Source of the DNA: an uncultured Clostridia bacterium
GTDB lineage: Bacteria; Bacillota; Clostridia; TANB77; CAG-508
DNA length: 19,854 nucleotides
NCBI GenBank assembly: GCA_948585895.1
Contig: CAPBNZ010000019.1
Coordinates: 1 to 19,854 of the forward strand
Direction: 5' to 3'
The notes under the pieces were generated by a model, which worked only from the letters and a program-made list of their open reading frames with translations, was not told the DNA's origin and did no database searches. The translations under genes and the position numbers were made by a program. Below are positions 6,420-14,930 of this stretch, in pieces (position 1 is the stretch's first letter; each line of letters begins with the position of its first letter).

Positions 6420-8456
6420 TTATTTTTTTAGTATAATTCGAAATACCTCTGCTACACTCCAAGCCTGATTTATTGTTCCTTTTGGTAATTGTGGTTTTTT
6501 TGAATCATAAAGCTCTGCAATTCCACCAATACACCCATTTCCCAGGATTTCCTTTTGAAATGTTTTTGTTGTTTTGGCAATAAACTTTTCTAATATTTCT
6601 TCCCATTCTTTCTTTTCTTTTGAATTTTTAACAGCTTGTACTGTATTTTTTAAGCTATTGTAATATAAACCTAATAACCATGGCCAAGTAATTCCTTGAT
6701 GATAACTAGTATCTCTTTGTTCTGGACTTCCCTCATATACTTCTACGTAATTTTCTTCTCCTTTGGCTAATGTTTTTAATCCATAACTATTTAGTAATTT
6801 CTTCTGAACAGTTGTTAACATTTGATTCGCTTCCCTAGAATTTGGCTCTAAAACAGGATAAGTCAAACTTAGGGCAAATAGTTGATTAGGTCTTATCTTT
6901 TTGTCACCAAGTACATCATATAAACATTTCTTTTTTTCATAATAAAATTGCTTGCGAAAAGCTACTTTACAGGATTCTGCTATTCCTTTGTATTTTTTTA
7001 CCATAATGGAATGTTTAAATTTTTTTGCCAAGTCTGCCATAATTTGATTGGCATTGTACCACAAACTATTTACCTCTACTACTTTTCCATTTCTTGGTGT
7101 GATGGCTATGCCATTATATTTAGCATCCATCCAAGTATTTTGTGTTTCTTCTGTTCCACAGACAATTAATCCATCTGCATCTAAATAAATATTATTATTA
7201 TCTACTTCAATTCCCTGGCAATAATTTTCAATAATTTCTTGCATAACAGGATACATTTTTTCTTTTACAAAATCATAATCTCCTGTATATTGTATATATT
7301 TTTGTACTTGTTCAAATAATAATAAAGACGCATCTACACTATTATATAATGGTCTATTATCATAACCAGAATAACCATTTGGAATTAACCCAAATTTTAC
7401 ATCTCTTACCATTGTCAATAATACTTCTCTTGCTATTTTAAATCTCTTTGGAATTAATAACAACCCTTCAAAAGCAATTAAAGTATCACGTCCCCAATCT
7501 AAAAACCAAGGATACCCTGCCATAATGGTATGTAGTCCAAAAGTTGGTCTATATACTACAAAATTATCGGCTGCTATTAAATATGTTTTAATTAACTCGT
7601 CTCTTTCTATTTCTTTTTTGGTTTTCTTTTCTTTTCTGTTATCAATTAATAAAGAGTTATTAAAGATTTCCCCTAGACGAATTATTTCATTGTTTATAAA
7701 CTTTTTTACATTTTTCTGTTCTATATTCTCTTCTAATGAACAAATAAACGAGATTTCTTTTTCTTCTTTTTCTGGAATTTCTATTTCATAAACCCCTGGT
7801 ACAGTATGATTTTCTTTTGGACAAAATCCCCTTTTTTCTTCCTCCAGATAAAACATATTTGAGAAGGTATCATCTTGATGCTCTATATAGGTTCCTTCTG
7901 ATACTTTCATATAAATTGGTGTGTGTGCATTTTCATCTACGATTAATTTTACTTTTGTTTGCTTTACTGTTTGTTTTACCTTGTAATAATGTTCTGTATT
8001 CATCTGATGAAAGTCTCTAAAATTTACAACTGGTGCTAAGGTTAATTTAGCTTTTGTTCCTTCATTTTTAATTTTATAATATACACCAACTGTATTATGT
8101 CCATATTCCATACATATCATTTTTGTAATTTCTACATTCTCAACTTTATATTTAAAAATAGGTATGTAATCTCTTCTAAATTCTTCTTGGTATTCATATC
8201 CATGAGAAATATAAGATTGACACACATTTGTGTATAGATTATATTTCTTATCTCTTATTTCTATGCTTTCGTCTAATTTAGATAAGATTAGAAATCTTCT
8301 AGCTGGTGGTGTTAATGGTGCAATTAACAATCCATGATATTTTCTAGTATTTGCCCCAATAACAGTTGAAGAACTAAATCCTCCTATACCATTTGTTACT
8401 AGCCATTCTTTCTTTAGTCCTTCTTCTAAATTTAACTTTTCCTTCGTAATTCTCAT
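6420..8456 (-). CDS. Glycogen-debranching-type enzyme (amylo-alpha-1,6-glucosidase family)
   Basis: The 678-residue protein has the bacterial glycogen debranching N-terminal beta-sandwich domain (about 15-245, with LVTNGIGGFSSSTVIGANTR near the start) and an (alpha/alpha)6 catalytic domain (about 285-675). Family landmarks in the second domain are WFLDWGRDTLIAFEGLL (317-333), TWMDAK (441-446) and the C-terminal GSPEQRDTSYHQG block. These enzymes hydrolyse alpha-1,6-linked glucose left at branch points of glycogen, so it should work with a phosphorylase and a 4-alpha-glucanotransferase encoded elsewhere. No signal peptide is seen, consistent with a cytoplasmic enzyme. The ATG at 8456 is three bases past the yvcK stop, and its GAGGGAT ribosome binding site overlaps the end of yvcK, so the two are likely translationally coupled. 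Confidence 0.9.
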   Translation of the reverse strand: MRITKEKLNLEEGLKKEWLVTNGIGGFSSSTVIGANTRKYHGLLIAPLTPPARRFLILSKLDESIEIRDKKYNLYTNVCQSYISHGYEYQEEFRRDYIPIFKYKVENVEITKMICMEYGHNTVGVYYKIKNEGTKAKLTLAPVVNFRDFHQMNTEHYYKVKQTVKQTKVKLIVDENAHTPIYMKVSEGTYIEHQDDTFSNMFYLEEEKRGFCPKENHTVPGVYEIEIPEKEEKEISFICSLEENIEQKNVKKFINNEIIRLGEIFNNSLLIDNRKEKKTKKEIERDELIKTYLIAADNFVVYRPTFGLHTIMAGYPWFLDWGRDTLIAFEGLLLIPKRFKIAREVLLTMVRDVKFGLIPNGYSGYDNRPLYNSVDASLLLFEQVQKYIQYTGDYDFVKEKMYPVMQEIIENYCQGIEVDNNNIYLDADGLIVCGTEETQNTWMDAKYNGIAITPRNGKVVEVNSLWYNANQIMADLAKKFKHSIMVKKYKGIAESCKVAFRKQFYYEKKKCLYDVLGDKKIRPNQLFALSLTYPVLEPNSREANQMLTTVQKKLLNSYGLKTLAKGEENYVEVYEGSPEQRDTSYHQGITWPWLLGLYYNSLKNTVQAVKNSKEKKEWEEILEKFIAKTTKTFQKEILGNGCIGGIAELYDSKKPQLPKGTINQAWSVAEVFRIILKK

Positions 8457-8459
8457 ATT

Positions 8460-10064
8460 TTATCCCTCTTTATTTTTTTTGAGTCCCCTTGCACTCTTCG
8501 GCTTTACATTTTTAGGTGTAGTTTGCGTTTTTTTCTTGGTTGTTTTCTTTTGCTTCTTAATCGGCTCTTTTTGCATTTTTAATTTAGCTTTCTCATCTGC
8601 TTCACGAATTGATGCAATTCTATCACTATATTTATTACTAAATTTGCTTTTACCTCTTTTATCAACAATGTGTTTTCCTTTTTCTTCTTTTTTCCTTTTC
8701 TCTTTTTTCTCCATAGATTTTTTAATCTTATTAATTCTTTTTTCTTCTCTTAATTTCGTGTTTAGCATTAAATATTGTGGATCATTTTGCTTATCTTGAT
8801 ATTTTAAATCATCACAAATTAATTCAATAATAGAAGATGCAACTAGATTTGGGTCATGTCTAATATGGTCATTTGCTATCATCGATAAATTTCTTTGTAA
8901 AAATCTAATTCCTTTTACTTTTTCAATATCTTGTTCTACTAAGTCTTGTCCTTCTAAATTATATTTTTTAATAAATTCTGGTATAATTTCTCCTGTATCA
9001 TAAATACAATAATCCACAATTCCATTTCCACAATGTTCCACTATAGCTTTCAAATGGTCTGCTACACTATAATTATCTGTTTGTCCTGGTTCTGTCATGA
9101 TATTACTTACATATACTTTAATAGCAGAGCTTTGCTTGATTGCTTTTGCTACTCCATTTACTAATAAATTTGGTATAACATTTGTATATAAACTTCCTGG
9201 TCCTATAATAATACAATCTGCCTTTTTAATTGCTTCTATTACGCCTAATGTAGGTCGACAATTAGATGGATTTAATAAAATACGATTTATTTTCGTTATT
9301 TTTTCTGATACTACTTCTGGAATTCTTGATTTTTCTTCTACCATATAACCATTTGCTAATTCTGCTACAATTTTCATTTCGTCTAATGTAACTGGTATAA
9401 CTTTTCCAATCATATTTATTACTTCATTACTTTTTATTATAGCATCTTCAAAGTTCCCATTTATTTCTTTCATGGCAGAAAAATAGATGTCAGAAAAGCT
9501 AAATCCTTTTAATTTTCCTTTTGTAAATTCATAATTAAATAATTTGTTAATTTCTTCTTCTCTTGAAGCCAAAGAAACAACACTATCTTTTATATCTCCT
9601 AATGGTAACAATTCTAATTCTTTTCTTGCGTTGGTAGCTCCTTCTCCATAATCAGAAACGGTTACAATTGCTGTTACATTACTTGTATAATTTTTAATTC
9701 CAGCAAGTACAGTGTTTAATCCTGTTCCTCCTCCAATTACTACAATATTAGGACCTTGGTCATACACTGTTTTATTAAATATTAGTGATTTTACATTAAC
9801 ATTGTTTTTATTTTCCATACGGTCATCTGTTGATTCAATTAAAACTTCTAATGTTCTTTTGTTTAAGAAAATTAATCCTAATACAATAGAAATAAATCCT
9901 AATACAAATATAATGACTACTTTCCCAACCTCCTGGAAGGAAATTTCCTTCATTACTAATATCTCTGCTAATCCATAACAAGCTAATAAAATGCCAATTA
10001 GGACTAAAAATATCCATCTTTTCATTTTATTACTTGACTTAAACCACTGCATAAAACCTTTCAT
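8460..10064 (-). CDS. yvcK: Membrane-anchored YvcK/GlmR-like protein with basic tail
   Basis: The 534-residue product (from this start) has two membrane segments (about 17-37 and 47-67), a YvcK/CofD-like domain (about 103-435) and a highly basic tail (about 438-534). The nucleotide-binding loop VIGGGTG is at 110-115 and IGPGSLYTNVIP at 287-298. The canonical DDGGSSG motif is replaced by SDYGEGA (137-143), and PPGDIRN by PLGDIKD (154-160). YvcK/GlmR binds UDP-GlcNAc and directs carbon toward cell-wall precursors in Bacillus. The changed motif may alter or remove that binding. The start is uncertain: ATG 10064 has GAGG about 13 bases upstream, ATG 10076 abuts that site, and a GTG at 10109 would place repeat sequence in the coding region. 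It follows murB, another wall-precursor gene. Confidence 0.85.
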   Translation of the reverse strand: MKGFMQWFKSSNKMKRWIFLVLIGILLACYGLAEILVMKEISFQEVGKVVIIFVLGFISIVLGLIFLNKRTLEVLIESTDDRMENKNNVNVKSLIFNKTVYDQGPNIVVIGGGTGLNTVLAGIKNYTSNVTAIVTVSDYGEGATNARKELELLPLGDIKDSVVSLASREEEINKLFNYEFTKGKLKGFSFSDIYFSAMKEINGNFEDAIIKSNEVINMIGKVIPVTLDEMKIVAELANGYMVEEKSRIPEVVSEKITKINRILLNPSNCRPTLGVIEAIKKADCIIIGPGSLYTNVIPNLLVNGVAKAIKQSSAIKVYVSNIMTEPGQTDNYSVADHLKAIVEHCGNGIVDYCIYDTGEIIPEFIKKYNLEGQDLVEQDIEKVKGIRFLQRNLSMIANDHIRHDPNLVASSIIELICDDLKYQDKQNDPQYLMLNTKLREEKRINKIKKSMEKKEKRKKEEKGKHIVDKRGKSKFSNKYSDRIASIREADEKAKLKMQKEPIKKQKKTTKKKTQTTPKNVKPKSARGLKKNKEG

Positions 10065-10094
10065 TATTAATTTCATTCCTCTCTTTTTGGTCAC

Positions 10095-10132
10095 TTTTGG
10101 GACAGGCACAACCTATCCATTTTTGGGACAGG
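10095..10132. repeat. Direct repeat of TTTTGGGACAGG between murB and yvcK
   Basis: TTTTGGGACAGG occurs at 10095-10106 and again at 10121-10132, 26 bases apart. The core GGGACAGG is shared with the inverted repeat at 4436-4505 and the element at 19624-19661. It occupies most of the gap between the murB stop and the yvcK start. Confidence 0.75.
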
Positions 10133-10147
10133 TTAACTAATCCCATC

Positions 10148-11062
10148 TTATTTTTCTCCTACTACTTCGATTTCTAGCTCTATCTGTTTCTCGAATTTTT
10201 CATATACTTTTTCTTTTACATATTCTATCAAAGCTAAGACATCTTTTGCTGTTGCTTTTCCTTTATTTATGATAAACCCACTATGTTTTATAGATACCTC
10301 AGCATCTCCTATTGCATATCCTTTTAAACCTGCTTCATCAATTAACTTTGCTGTTATAAAATCATTTCCTCTTTTAAATGTACTACCTGCATTTGGATGT
10401 TCTATTGGCTGTTTTTCTCTTCTATAGGTTGCAAATTCATCCATTTTGGCTTTTATTTCTTGTTTTTTTCCTTTTTGAAGGTGTAATATTACTTCTGTAA
10501 TAATGTATTTTTCCTTTTTGAATAAACTACTTCTATAATCAAATTGCAATTCTTTGTTTGTGAATTCTTTTTCGCTTCCTTCGTAATTTAGGCATTTAAC
10601 ACTTTTTACAATATCCTTCATTTCTCTACCATATGCACCTGCATTCATTCTTACTGCTCCTCCTATAGTTCCTGGTATTCCTGCTAATTCTTCTAGTCCT
10701 GTTATTTCTTTTTGTAAACATATTTGTGCTAGTTTTCCTAGTTTTTCTCCTGCACCTACTGTAATTTGAATTATGTTTTTCTTTTCTTGAATATCGATTT
10801 TTCTTAATTTTATCATTAATGTAATTCCTTTTATTCCTTGATCTGATACTAATAAGTTGCTACCATTTCCTATAACTGTCATTGTTATATTTTTCTGTTT
10901 AGCAAATTCTAATATCTCTTTTAAGTCTTCCATTTTATCTATTTTAATCAAACATTCTGCTGGTCCCCCAATTTTAAAAGTAGTATATTTTCCCATTGGC
11001 TCATGATAAAATATCTTTTCTTTTGCAATTTTTAAATTCTCGATTTGACTCTCAATTTCCAA
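10148..11062 (-). CDS. murB: UDP-N-acetylenolpyruvoylglucosamine reductase
   Basis: The 304-residue flavoprotein reduces UDP-GlcNAc-enolpyruvate to UDP-MurNAc, the second committed step of peptidoglycan synthesis. The FAD-binding PCMH-type domain covers about residues 25-190, with GNGSNLLV (66-73) and GIPGTIGGAVRMNAGAYG (128-145). The C-terminal catalytic domain has AGSTFKRG (225-232), whose Ser227 is the expected proton donor, and a late glutamate in the ELEIEVVG segment. The length and motif are those of the short type IIb MurB. There is no in-frame ATG upstream; a TTG at 11062 is preceded by AGGA at about eight bases and is the best start. It is the first gene of a minus-strand run continuing into yvcK and the debranching-type gene. 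Confidence 0.96.
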   Translation of the reverse strand: MEIESQIENLKIAKEKIFYHEPMGKYTTFKIGGPAECLIKIDKMEDLKEILEFAKQKNITMTVIGNGSNLLVSDQGIKGITLMIKLRKIDIQEKKNIIQITVGAGEKLGKLAQICLQKEITGLEELAGIPGTIGGAVRMNAGAYGREMKDIVKSVKCLNYEGSEKEFTNKELQFDYRSSLFKKEKYIITEVILHLQKGKKQEIKAKMDEFATYRREKQPIEHPNAGSTFKRGNDFITAKLIDEAGLKGYAIGDAEVSIKHSGFIINKGKATAKDVLALIEYVKEKVYEKFEKQIELEIEVVGEK

Positions 11063-11438
11063 AAAATCACATCCTATTCTTATTCTAGTATATTTTATTG
11101 GTATTGTCCTTTAAACATAACTCTATTTTTATTTTTTTATTCTACTATAAATCAAGGAAAAAAGCAAGAAAATGACTTAATTATTCATAGTAATTGGTAG
11201 CAATTCAAAGATAATTTACTTTTATTAAAAAGTTTAAATTTTTTTTATCTATAACTCCTATTTGCCAATTGTGTGTGATTGTATAACAGGAATGTTACAT
11301 GTTAAAAAACAAAATATCTTTGGTAAAAACAAGATTGAATCTCTTTAAAACAGAGATAAGAAAAGCTAATACCTAAATTCATAATTTACTTTTGAAATCA
11401 ATATATTGTAATATACTATTATTAAAAAGAGGTTTTAT
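11063..11438. other. Divergent AT-rich intergenic region, murB to ylbJ
   Basis: This 376-base gap lies between the divergently transcribed murB and ylbJ. It holds a candidate murB promoter (11139-11167) and the ylbJ ribosome binding site GAGG at 11429-11432. TTGAAA at 11392-11397 with TACTAT at 11414-11419 is a weak promoter candidate for ylbJ. I found no ORF, RNA gene or strong hairpin in the rest. Confidence 0.7.
11139..11167 (-). promoter_or_regulatory. Candidate murB promoter
   Basis: On the minus strand TTGCTT (11162-11167) and TAGAAT (11139-11144) are separated by 17 bases, 77 bases before the murB start. The -10 is good and the -35 is poor. Confidence 0.4.
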
Positions 11439-12497
11439 ATGATGGCAAAAACAAATTTTTATGTTATAAAATTAAAAAGAAATTTACTACCAATTCTATT
11501 TTTGAGCTTTACTTTTTGTCTATTAATTTTTTCAAAAAGTAATCTTCCTGCTGTAAAATCAGGATTATCTTTATGGGCTAATTCAGTGGTTCCTTCTCTA
11601 TTTCCTTTTTTTGTTGCTACTGAATTATTAATGCATACTAATATTATTTCACTATTAGGTAATACATTAAATGGCTATATGAAACCATTGTTCAACATCC
11701 GAGGTGAAGGTGCTTTTGCTTTTATTATGGGAATTATTAGTGGCTATCCTATGGGGGCAAAAATTGCTAGTAATTTTAGAGAAAATAATATTTGTAGTAA
11801 AGAAGAATGTGAAAGATTACTTAGCTTTACCAATAATTCTGGTCCTTTATTTATTATTGGAACAGTTGGTATTTTGATGTTTAAAAATACAACCATTGGT
11901 CTTTTATTATTTGTCACTCATTTGCTTGCTTGTTTAACAGTTGGCTTTATTTTTCGTTTTTGGAAAAAAGATAAAAATACATTTCTTAACCAGCCTCACA
12001 CTAGCCATTCCAAACCCATACAAAAAACTGCATCTTTTTCTAATTTAGGTGAAATCTTAGCAGACAGTATTACCAGTAGTATTTCTACTATTCTTCTAAT
12101 TGGTGGATTTGTTATTCTTTTTTCGAGTATTATTTCTATTTTTAAAGCCAGTGGCTTGCTAGATAGTTTAACTGTTTTATTAAATCCTGTCTTTCAATTT
12201 CTAACTATTGATATTAGTTTTATTCAAGCACTATTAACAGGAATATTGGAAATTACAAATGGCATTAATGCACTCTCTTGTATCGTATGCAAGAAAATTT
12301 CCTTTAACATTGTCTTTACTGCTTTTCTGCTTGGATTTGGTGGAATCTCTGTACTTCTTCAAGTTTGGAGTATAACCTCTAAAACAGATTTATCGATTAA
12401 ACCTTATGTGTATGGCAAACTATTACATGGATTATTGGCTGCTTTTTATACTTATTTACTTATCTCTATTTTTCCTTTTTTAAATTTTGACTTATAA
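11439..12497 (+). CDS. ylbJ: Sporulation integral membrane protein YlbJ
   Basis: The 352-residue protein is strongly hydrophobic with about eight membrane segments. It carries the family signature regions SLWANSVVPSLFPFFVATEL (about 44-63) and IMGIISGYPMGAKIASNF, followed by SFTNNSGPLFIIGTVG. These are Gate-like repeats as in the nucleoside transporter and SpoIIIAH-era sporulation membrane proteins; ylbJ is under sigma-E and needed for normal sporulation in Bacillus subtilis, with an undefined transport role. I could not find a convincing sigma-E promoter. ATG codons at 11439 and 11442 both follow GAGG (11429-11432). The small gene at 12551 follows 53 bases later on the same strand. Confidence 0.93.
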   Translation: MMAKTNFYVIKLKRNLLPILFLSFTFCLLIFSKSNLPAVKSGLSLWANSVVPSLFPFFVATELLMHTNIISLLGNTLNGYMKPLFNIRGEGAFAFIMGIISGYPMGAKIASNFRENNICSKEECERLLSFTNNSGPLFIIGTVGILMFKNTTIGLLLFVTHLLACLTVGFIFRFWKKDKNTFLNQPHTSHSKPIQKTASFSNLGEILADSITSSISTILLIGGFVILFSSIISIFKASGLLDSLTVLLNPVFQFLTIDISFIQALLTGILEITNGINALSCIVCKKISFNIVFTAFLLGFGGISVLLQVWSITSKTDLSIKPYVYGKLLHGLLAAFYTYLLISIFPFLNFDL

Positions 12498-12550
12498 GTT
12501 GTTATATCCTAGATTTTTTATCATATATTAAAAGTAAGGAGTTGATTGAA

Positions 12551-12793
12551 ATGGAACGAGATTTTAATAATGGATTTATGCCACCTTACATGGATTATAA
12601 TATGCCTCCACCTACTATGGATATGAATGAAATGATGATGCAATATGAACAAGCTTGTAGCTATTATCGTTATCTATGTATGCAAATGGATTATAAAATT
12701 AAATGTAAAGAATATGAAAAGATGTGTGGACGGACACACAAACGAAAGAAGCAATCGAAAAATAGAATAAGAAATGTAGCCTTAATACTATAG
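12551..12793 (+). CDS. Small Met/Pro/Tyr-rich protein downstream of ylbJ
   Basis: The 80-residue product has a Met-, Pro- and Tyr-rich first half (PPYMDYNMPPP, then MNEMMMQYEQ), a cysteine-containing centre (CSYYRYLCMQ, KCKEYEKMC) and a basic C-terminus. I do not recognise the family. The location after ylbJ and the composition would suit a spore-associated protein, but that is inference. ATG 12551 is chosen because AAGGAG (12536-12541) is nine bases upstream; a TTG at 12542 touches that site. Codon 61 is CGG (12731-12733) followed by A, the same CGGA context as the two frameshift sites. A +1 shift there would give a different tail ending at a TAA at 12768-12770, so the true C-terminus is uncertain. 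Confidence 0.75.
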   Translation: MERDFNNGFMPPYMDYNMPPPTMDMNEMMMQYEQACSYYRYLCMQMDYKIKCKEYEKMCGRTHKRKKQSKNRIRNVALIL

Positions 12794-12814
12794 ATAAAGA
12801 TACCAAAAATAAAG

Positions 12815-12886
12815 AATTCTAAAACGAAAGCCATAAAAAATCCTGTTTTTCAAGAATTGTTATGGCTTTCGTTTTAGAATTTTTTA
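12815..12886. terminator. Bidirectional terminator between ylbJ unit and uppP
   Basis: Positions 12815-12835 are the exact reverse complement of 12861-12881, giving a 21-base-pair stem with a 25-base loop. T residues follow the right arm on the plus strand and a shorter T-rich stretch follows on the minus strand. It lies between two converging transcription units, as expected for a shared terminator. The loop is longer than usual. Confidence 0.85.
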
Positions 12887-12951
12887 ACATTTATACAAAA
12901 TAGCACAGAATGAATAAAAAGTAAACAAAATTGTAAGAATATCTACCTTCT

Positions 12952-13812
12952 CTATCTTACAAAACAAAAATAAATTAATACTATGATACCTAAAGCAATT
13001 CTATAATAGCCAAAGACCTTAAAATCATGTTTCTTTATGTAATTCATTAAAAATTTTATAACTAATACAGATACTAGAAAAGAAACTATCATACCCACTA
13101 ATAAAATCATTAGTTCTATTCCTGTAAAATGAAATCCAAATTTTACTAGTTTTAGCAAACTTGCCCCTAACATAGTTGGTATCGCTAGATAAAATGTAAA
13201 TTCTGCTGCGTTTGGTCTTGTTAATCCTATTAAGAGTCCTCCTATAATAGTTGCCCCTGAACGTGATGTTCCTGGAAATATAGCTGCTAATAATTGAAAT
13301 ATTCCAATCATAATAGCATCTTTATAAGTAATTTGCTTATTTTCTTCTTTTGTTTTTTTATGGTGTTTCGTTTTATTCAAGTTTTCAACTATAATAAATG
13401 CAATTCCAAATATAATTAAAGCAAGTGCTATACAAAATGGATTGTAAAATAAAGCTTCAAATACTTCATCAAAAAATATTCCTATTATGGCTGCTGGTAC
13501 ACAAGCAACTAAAATTTTCATCCATAATATCATGATATCTTTATTAAAATAAGATAAGACACCTGTTGGTTGAATTGCTTCTTTTTTATTTTTTGTGATT
13601 GGCCATATTTTATTCCAATACAATAATACTACTGCTAAAATAGCACCAAATTGAATTACCACTTGGAACATATTCCAAAATTCTGGTGATACTTGTGTAA
13701 ATTTTACAAACTGCTCTACTAATATTAAATGCCCTGTACTACTAATAGGTAGCCATTCTGTTATTCCTTCTACCATTCCAAATAAAATGGATTTTACTAC
13801 TTCTATCAACAT
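12952..13812 (-). CDS. uppP: Undecaprenyl-diphosphate phosphatase
   Basis: The 286-residue polytopic membrane protein carries both family motifs: EGITEWLPISSTGH (15-28), with the catalytic glutamate-rich segment, and FPGTSRSG (179-186). It dephosphorylates undecaprenyl pyrophosphate so the lipid carrier can be reused for peptidoglycan and other envelope polymers, and can confer some bacitracin tolerance. ATG at 13812 has AAGGGAAG upstream. It follows dpaA by 44 bases on the same strand and is probably its co-transcribed neighbour; pairing with a spore gene suggests, but does not prove, extra expression in sporulating cells. Confidence 0.96.
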   Translation of the reverse strand: MLIEVVKSILFGMVEGITEWLPISSTGHLILVEQFVKFTQVSPEFWNMFQVVIQFGAILAVVLLYWNKIWPITKNKKEAIQPTGVLSYFNKDIMILWMKILVACVPAAIIGIFFDEVFEALFYNPFCIALALIIFGIAFIIVENLNKTKHHKKTKEENKQITYKDAIMIGIFQLLAAIFPGTSRSGATIIGGLLIGLTRPNAAEFTFYLAIPTMLGASLLKLVKFGFHFTGIELMILLVGMIVSFLVSVLVIKFLMNYIKKHDFKVFGYYRIALGIIVLIYFCFVR

Positions 13813-13856
13813 TTTCTTCTTCCCTTCTTAATACTTGAAATTTTTTGATAAGATAA

Positions 13857-14735
13857 TTACTTTTTATAAATCTCTTTTAAAATGTTATAAATGGTATCTT
13901 TTATAAATTCTGCTGTTGTAACTGGTGCTACTTTTCCTGGTAAAGCTAATGCCCAAACTAATTTTAAGCCTCTTTCTTTTGCTGTTTTCTTATCAATTCC
14001 ACCTGGATTGGATGCTAAATCAATCAACAAAGCTTCTTCATTTACATATTGTAATCTTTCTGAGGTTAATATCAAATGTGGAACGGTATTGATTATAATA
14101 TCATATTGTGATAAATTTTCTCCTAATGCATTGATATTGGTACTCTTATGTCCATATGTTTTAATCCAAGCTAAGTCTTCATCCTTTCTAGCGGCACAAG
14201 TAACATTAGCAGATAAGCCTGCCATTTTTCCAGCTAATACTTTTCCAATTCTTCCAAACCCTAAAATTAGCACATTGCTTCCATGTATAATTTTATTGGT
14301 ATTTGATACAGCAATTTCAATTGCTCCTTCTGCTGTTGCTATTGTATTTAATACTGCTAATTCCTCTCTTTTCATAATGTCAATTATTTCAATATATTCA
14401 TCATTTGCTAAATCATATATTTGTGGTGTAATACTTCCCGCTATTAGAATTTTAGCATTCATTCCATGCATCAATTCTCGAACAGATATTGTCTCATCAC
14501 TAAATGGACTGTTAATTTCTTTCCCATTACTTGAAAATGGTATTGGTCCTATTACAATTTCTGTGTTTTGAAGTGCTTGATTTAACTTTTCACAAAATAT
14601 AATATTTTCCCTATTTTTTAATTCTTCTGCTTTTTCTAACCCATATGTGTAGATTTTGTTTCCTTCCCCTGCTAACATTTTTGCTAACTTTATAATCCTT
14701 AAATCTCCACCAATGATTGCAAAATTTGTACTCAT
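13857..14735 (-). CDS. dpaA: Dipicolinate synthase subunit A
   Basis: The 292-residue protein has an N-terminal SpoVFA domain (FAIIGGDLR at 5-13, then GPIPFSSNG) and a second nucleotide-binding fold with VLILGFGRIGKVLAG in mid-protein, as in DpaA/SpoVFA. The enzyme oxidises dihydrodipicolinate to dipicolinic acid in the mother cell for loading into the spore core. In Bacillus it acts with DpaB, encoded immediately downstream; here the next gene is uppP and no dpaB is in the window. ATG at 14735 follows AAGGAGGG at a suitable spacing. A perfect TTGACA lies upstream. The gene places the host firmly among spore formers that use the SpoVF route. Confidence 0.94.
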   Translation of the reverse strand: MSTNFAIIGGDLRIIKLAKMLAGEGNKIYTYGLEKAEELKNRENIIFCEKLNQALQNTEIVIGPIPFSSNGKEINSPFSDETISVRELMHGMNAKILIAGSITPQIYDLANDEYIEIIDIMKREELAVLNTIATAEGAIEIAVSNTNKIIHGSNVLILGFGRIGKVLAGKMAGLSANVTCAARKDEDLAWIKTYGHKSTNINALGENLSQYDIIINTVPHLILTSERLQYVNEEALLIDLASNPGGIDKKTAKERGLKLVWALALPGKVAPVTTAEFIKDTIYNILKEIYKK

Positions 14736-14775
14736 AAAATTTTCCCTCCTTATCTATGTTTAGTATATTTCTATT

Positions 14776-14804
14776 TATCAATTTTATGAGTTTTATTTTG
14801 TCAA
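14776..14804 (-). promoter_or_regulatory. Weak promoter candidate for dpaA
   Basis: On the minus strand TTGACA (14799-14804) is perfect, but the hexamer 17 bases further on, TTGATA (14776-14781), is a poor -10. I could not fit a convincing sigma-K pattern, which would be expected for dpaA. The rest of the 195-base gap 14736-14930 shows nothing. Confidence 0.3.
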
Positions 14805-14930
14805 TTTTTCATTACCCATAAGAATTACCAATCTTTTCATGCTTTCATTTAACATGTATGTATTATTGGAAGTAATACTTTGTATGTCACAACTACTAAA
14901 AATTTCCATTTGGCTATTTCAATTACATTC

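Noticed and set aside
10065..10109. GTG start at 10109 for yvcK, adding 15 residues.
   Set aside because: It would place the GGGACAGG repeat in the coding region and has no ribosome binding site; a GAGG site lies closer to the later ATG codons.
11380..11438. A sigma-E promoter for ylbJ.
   Set aside because: I could not find the paired sigma-E elements at proper spacing; only a weak vegetative-like match is present.
13891..14571. A 226-codon open frame on the plus strand opposite dpaA.
   Set aside because: It is a shadow of the conserved dpaA reading frame; its product has no recognisable domain and it lacks a ribosome binding site.
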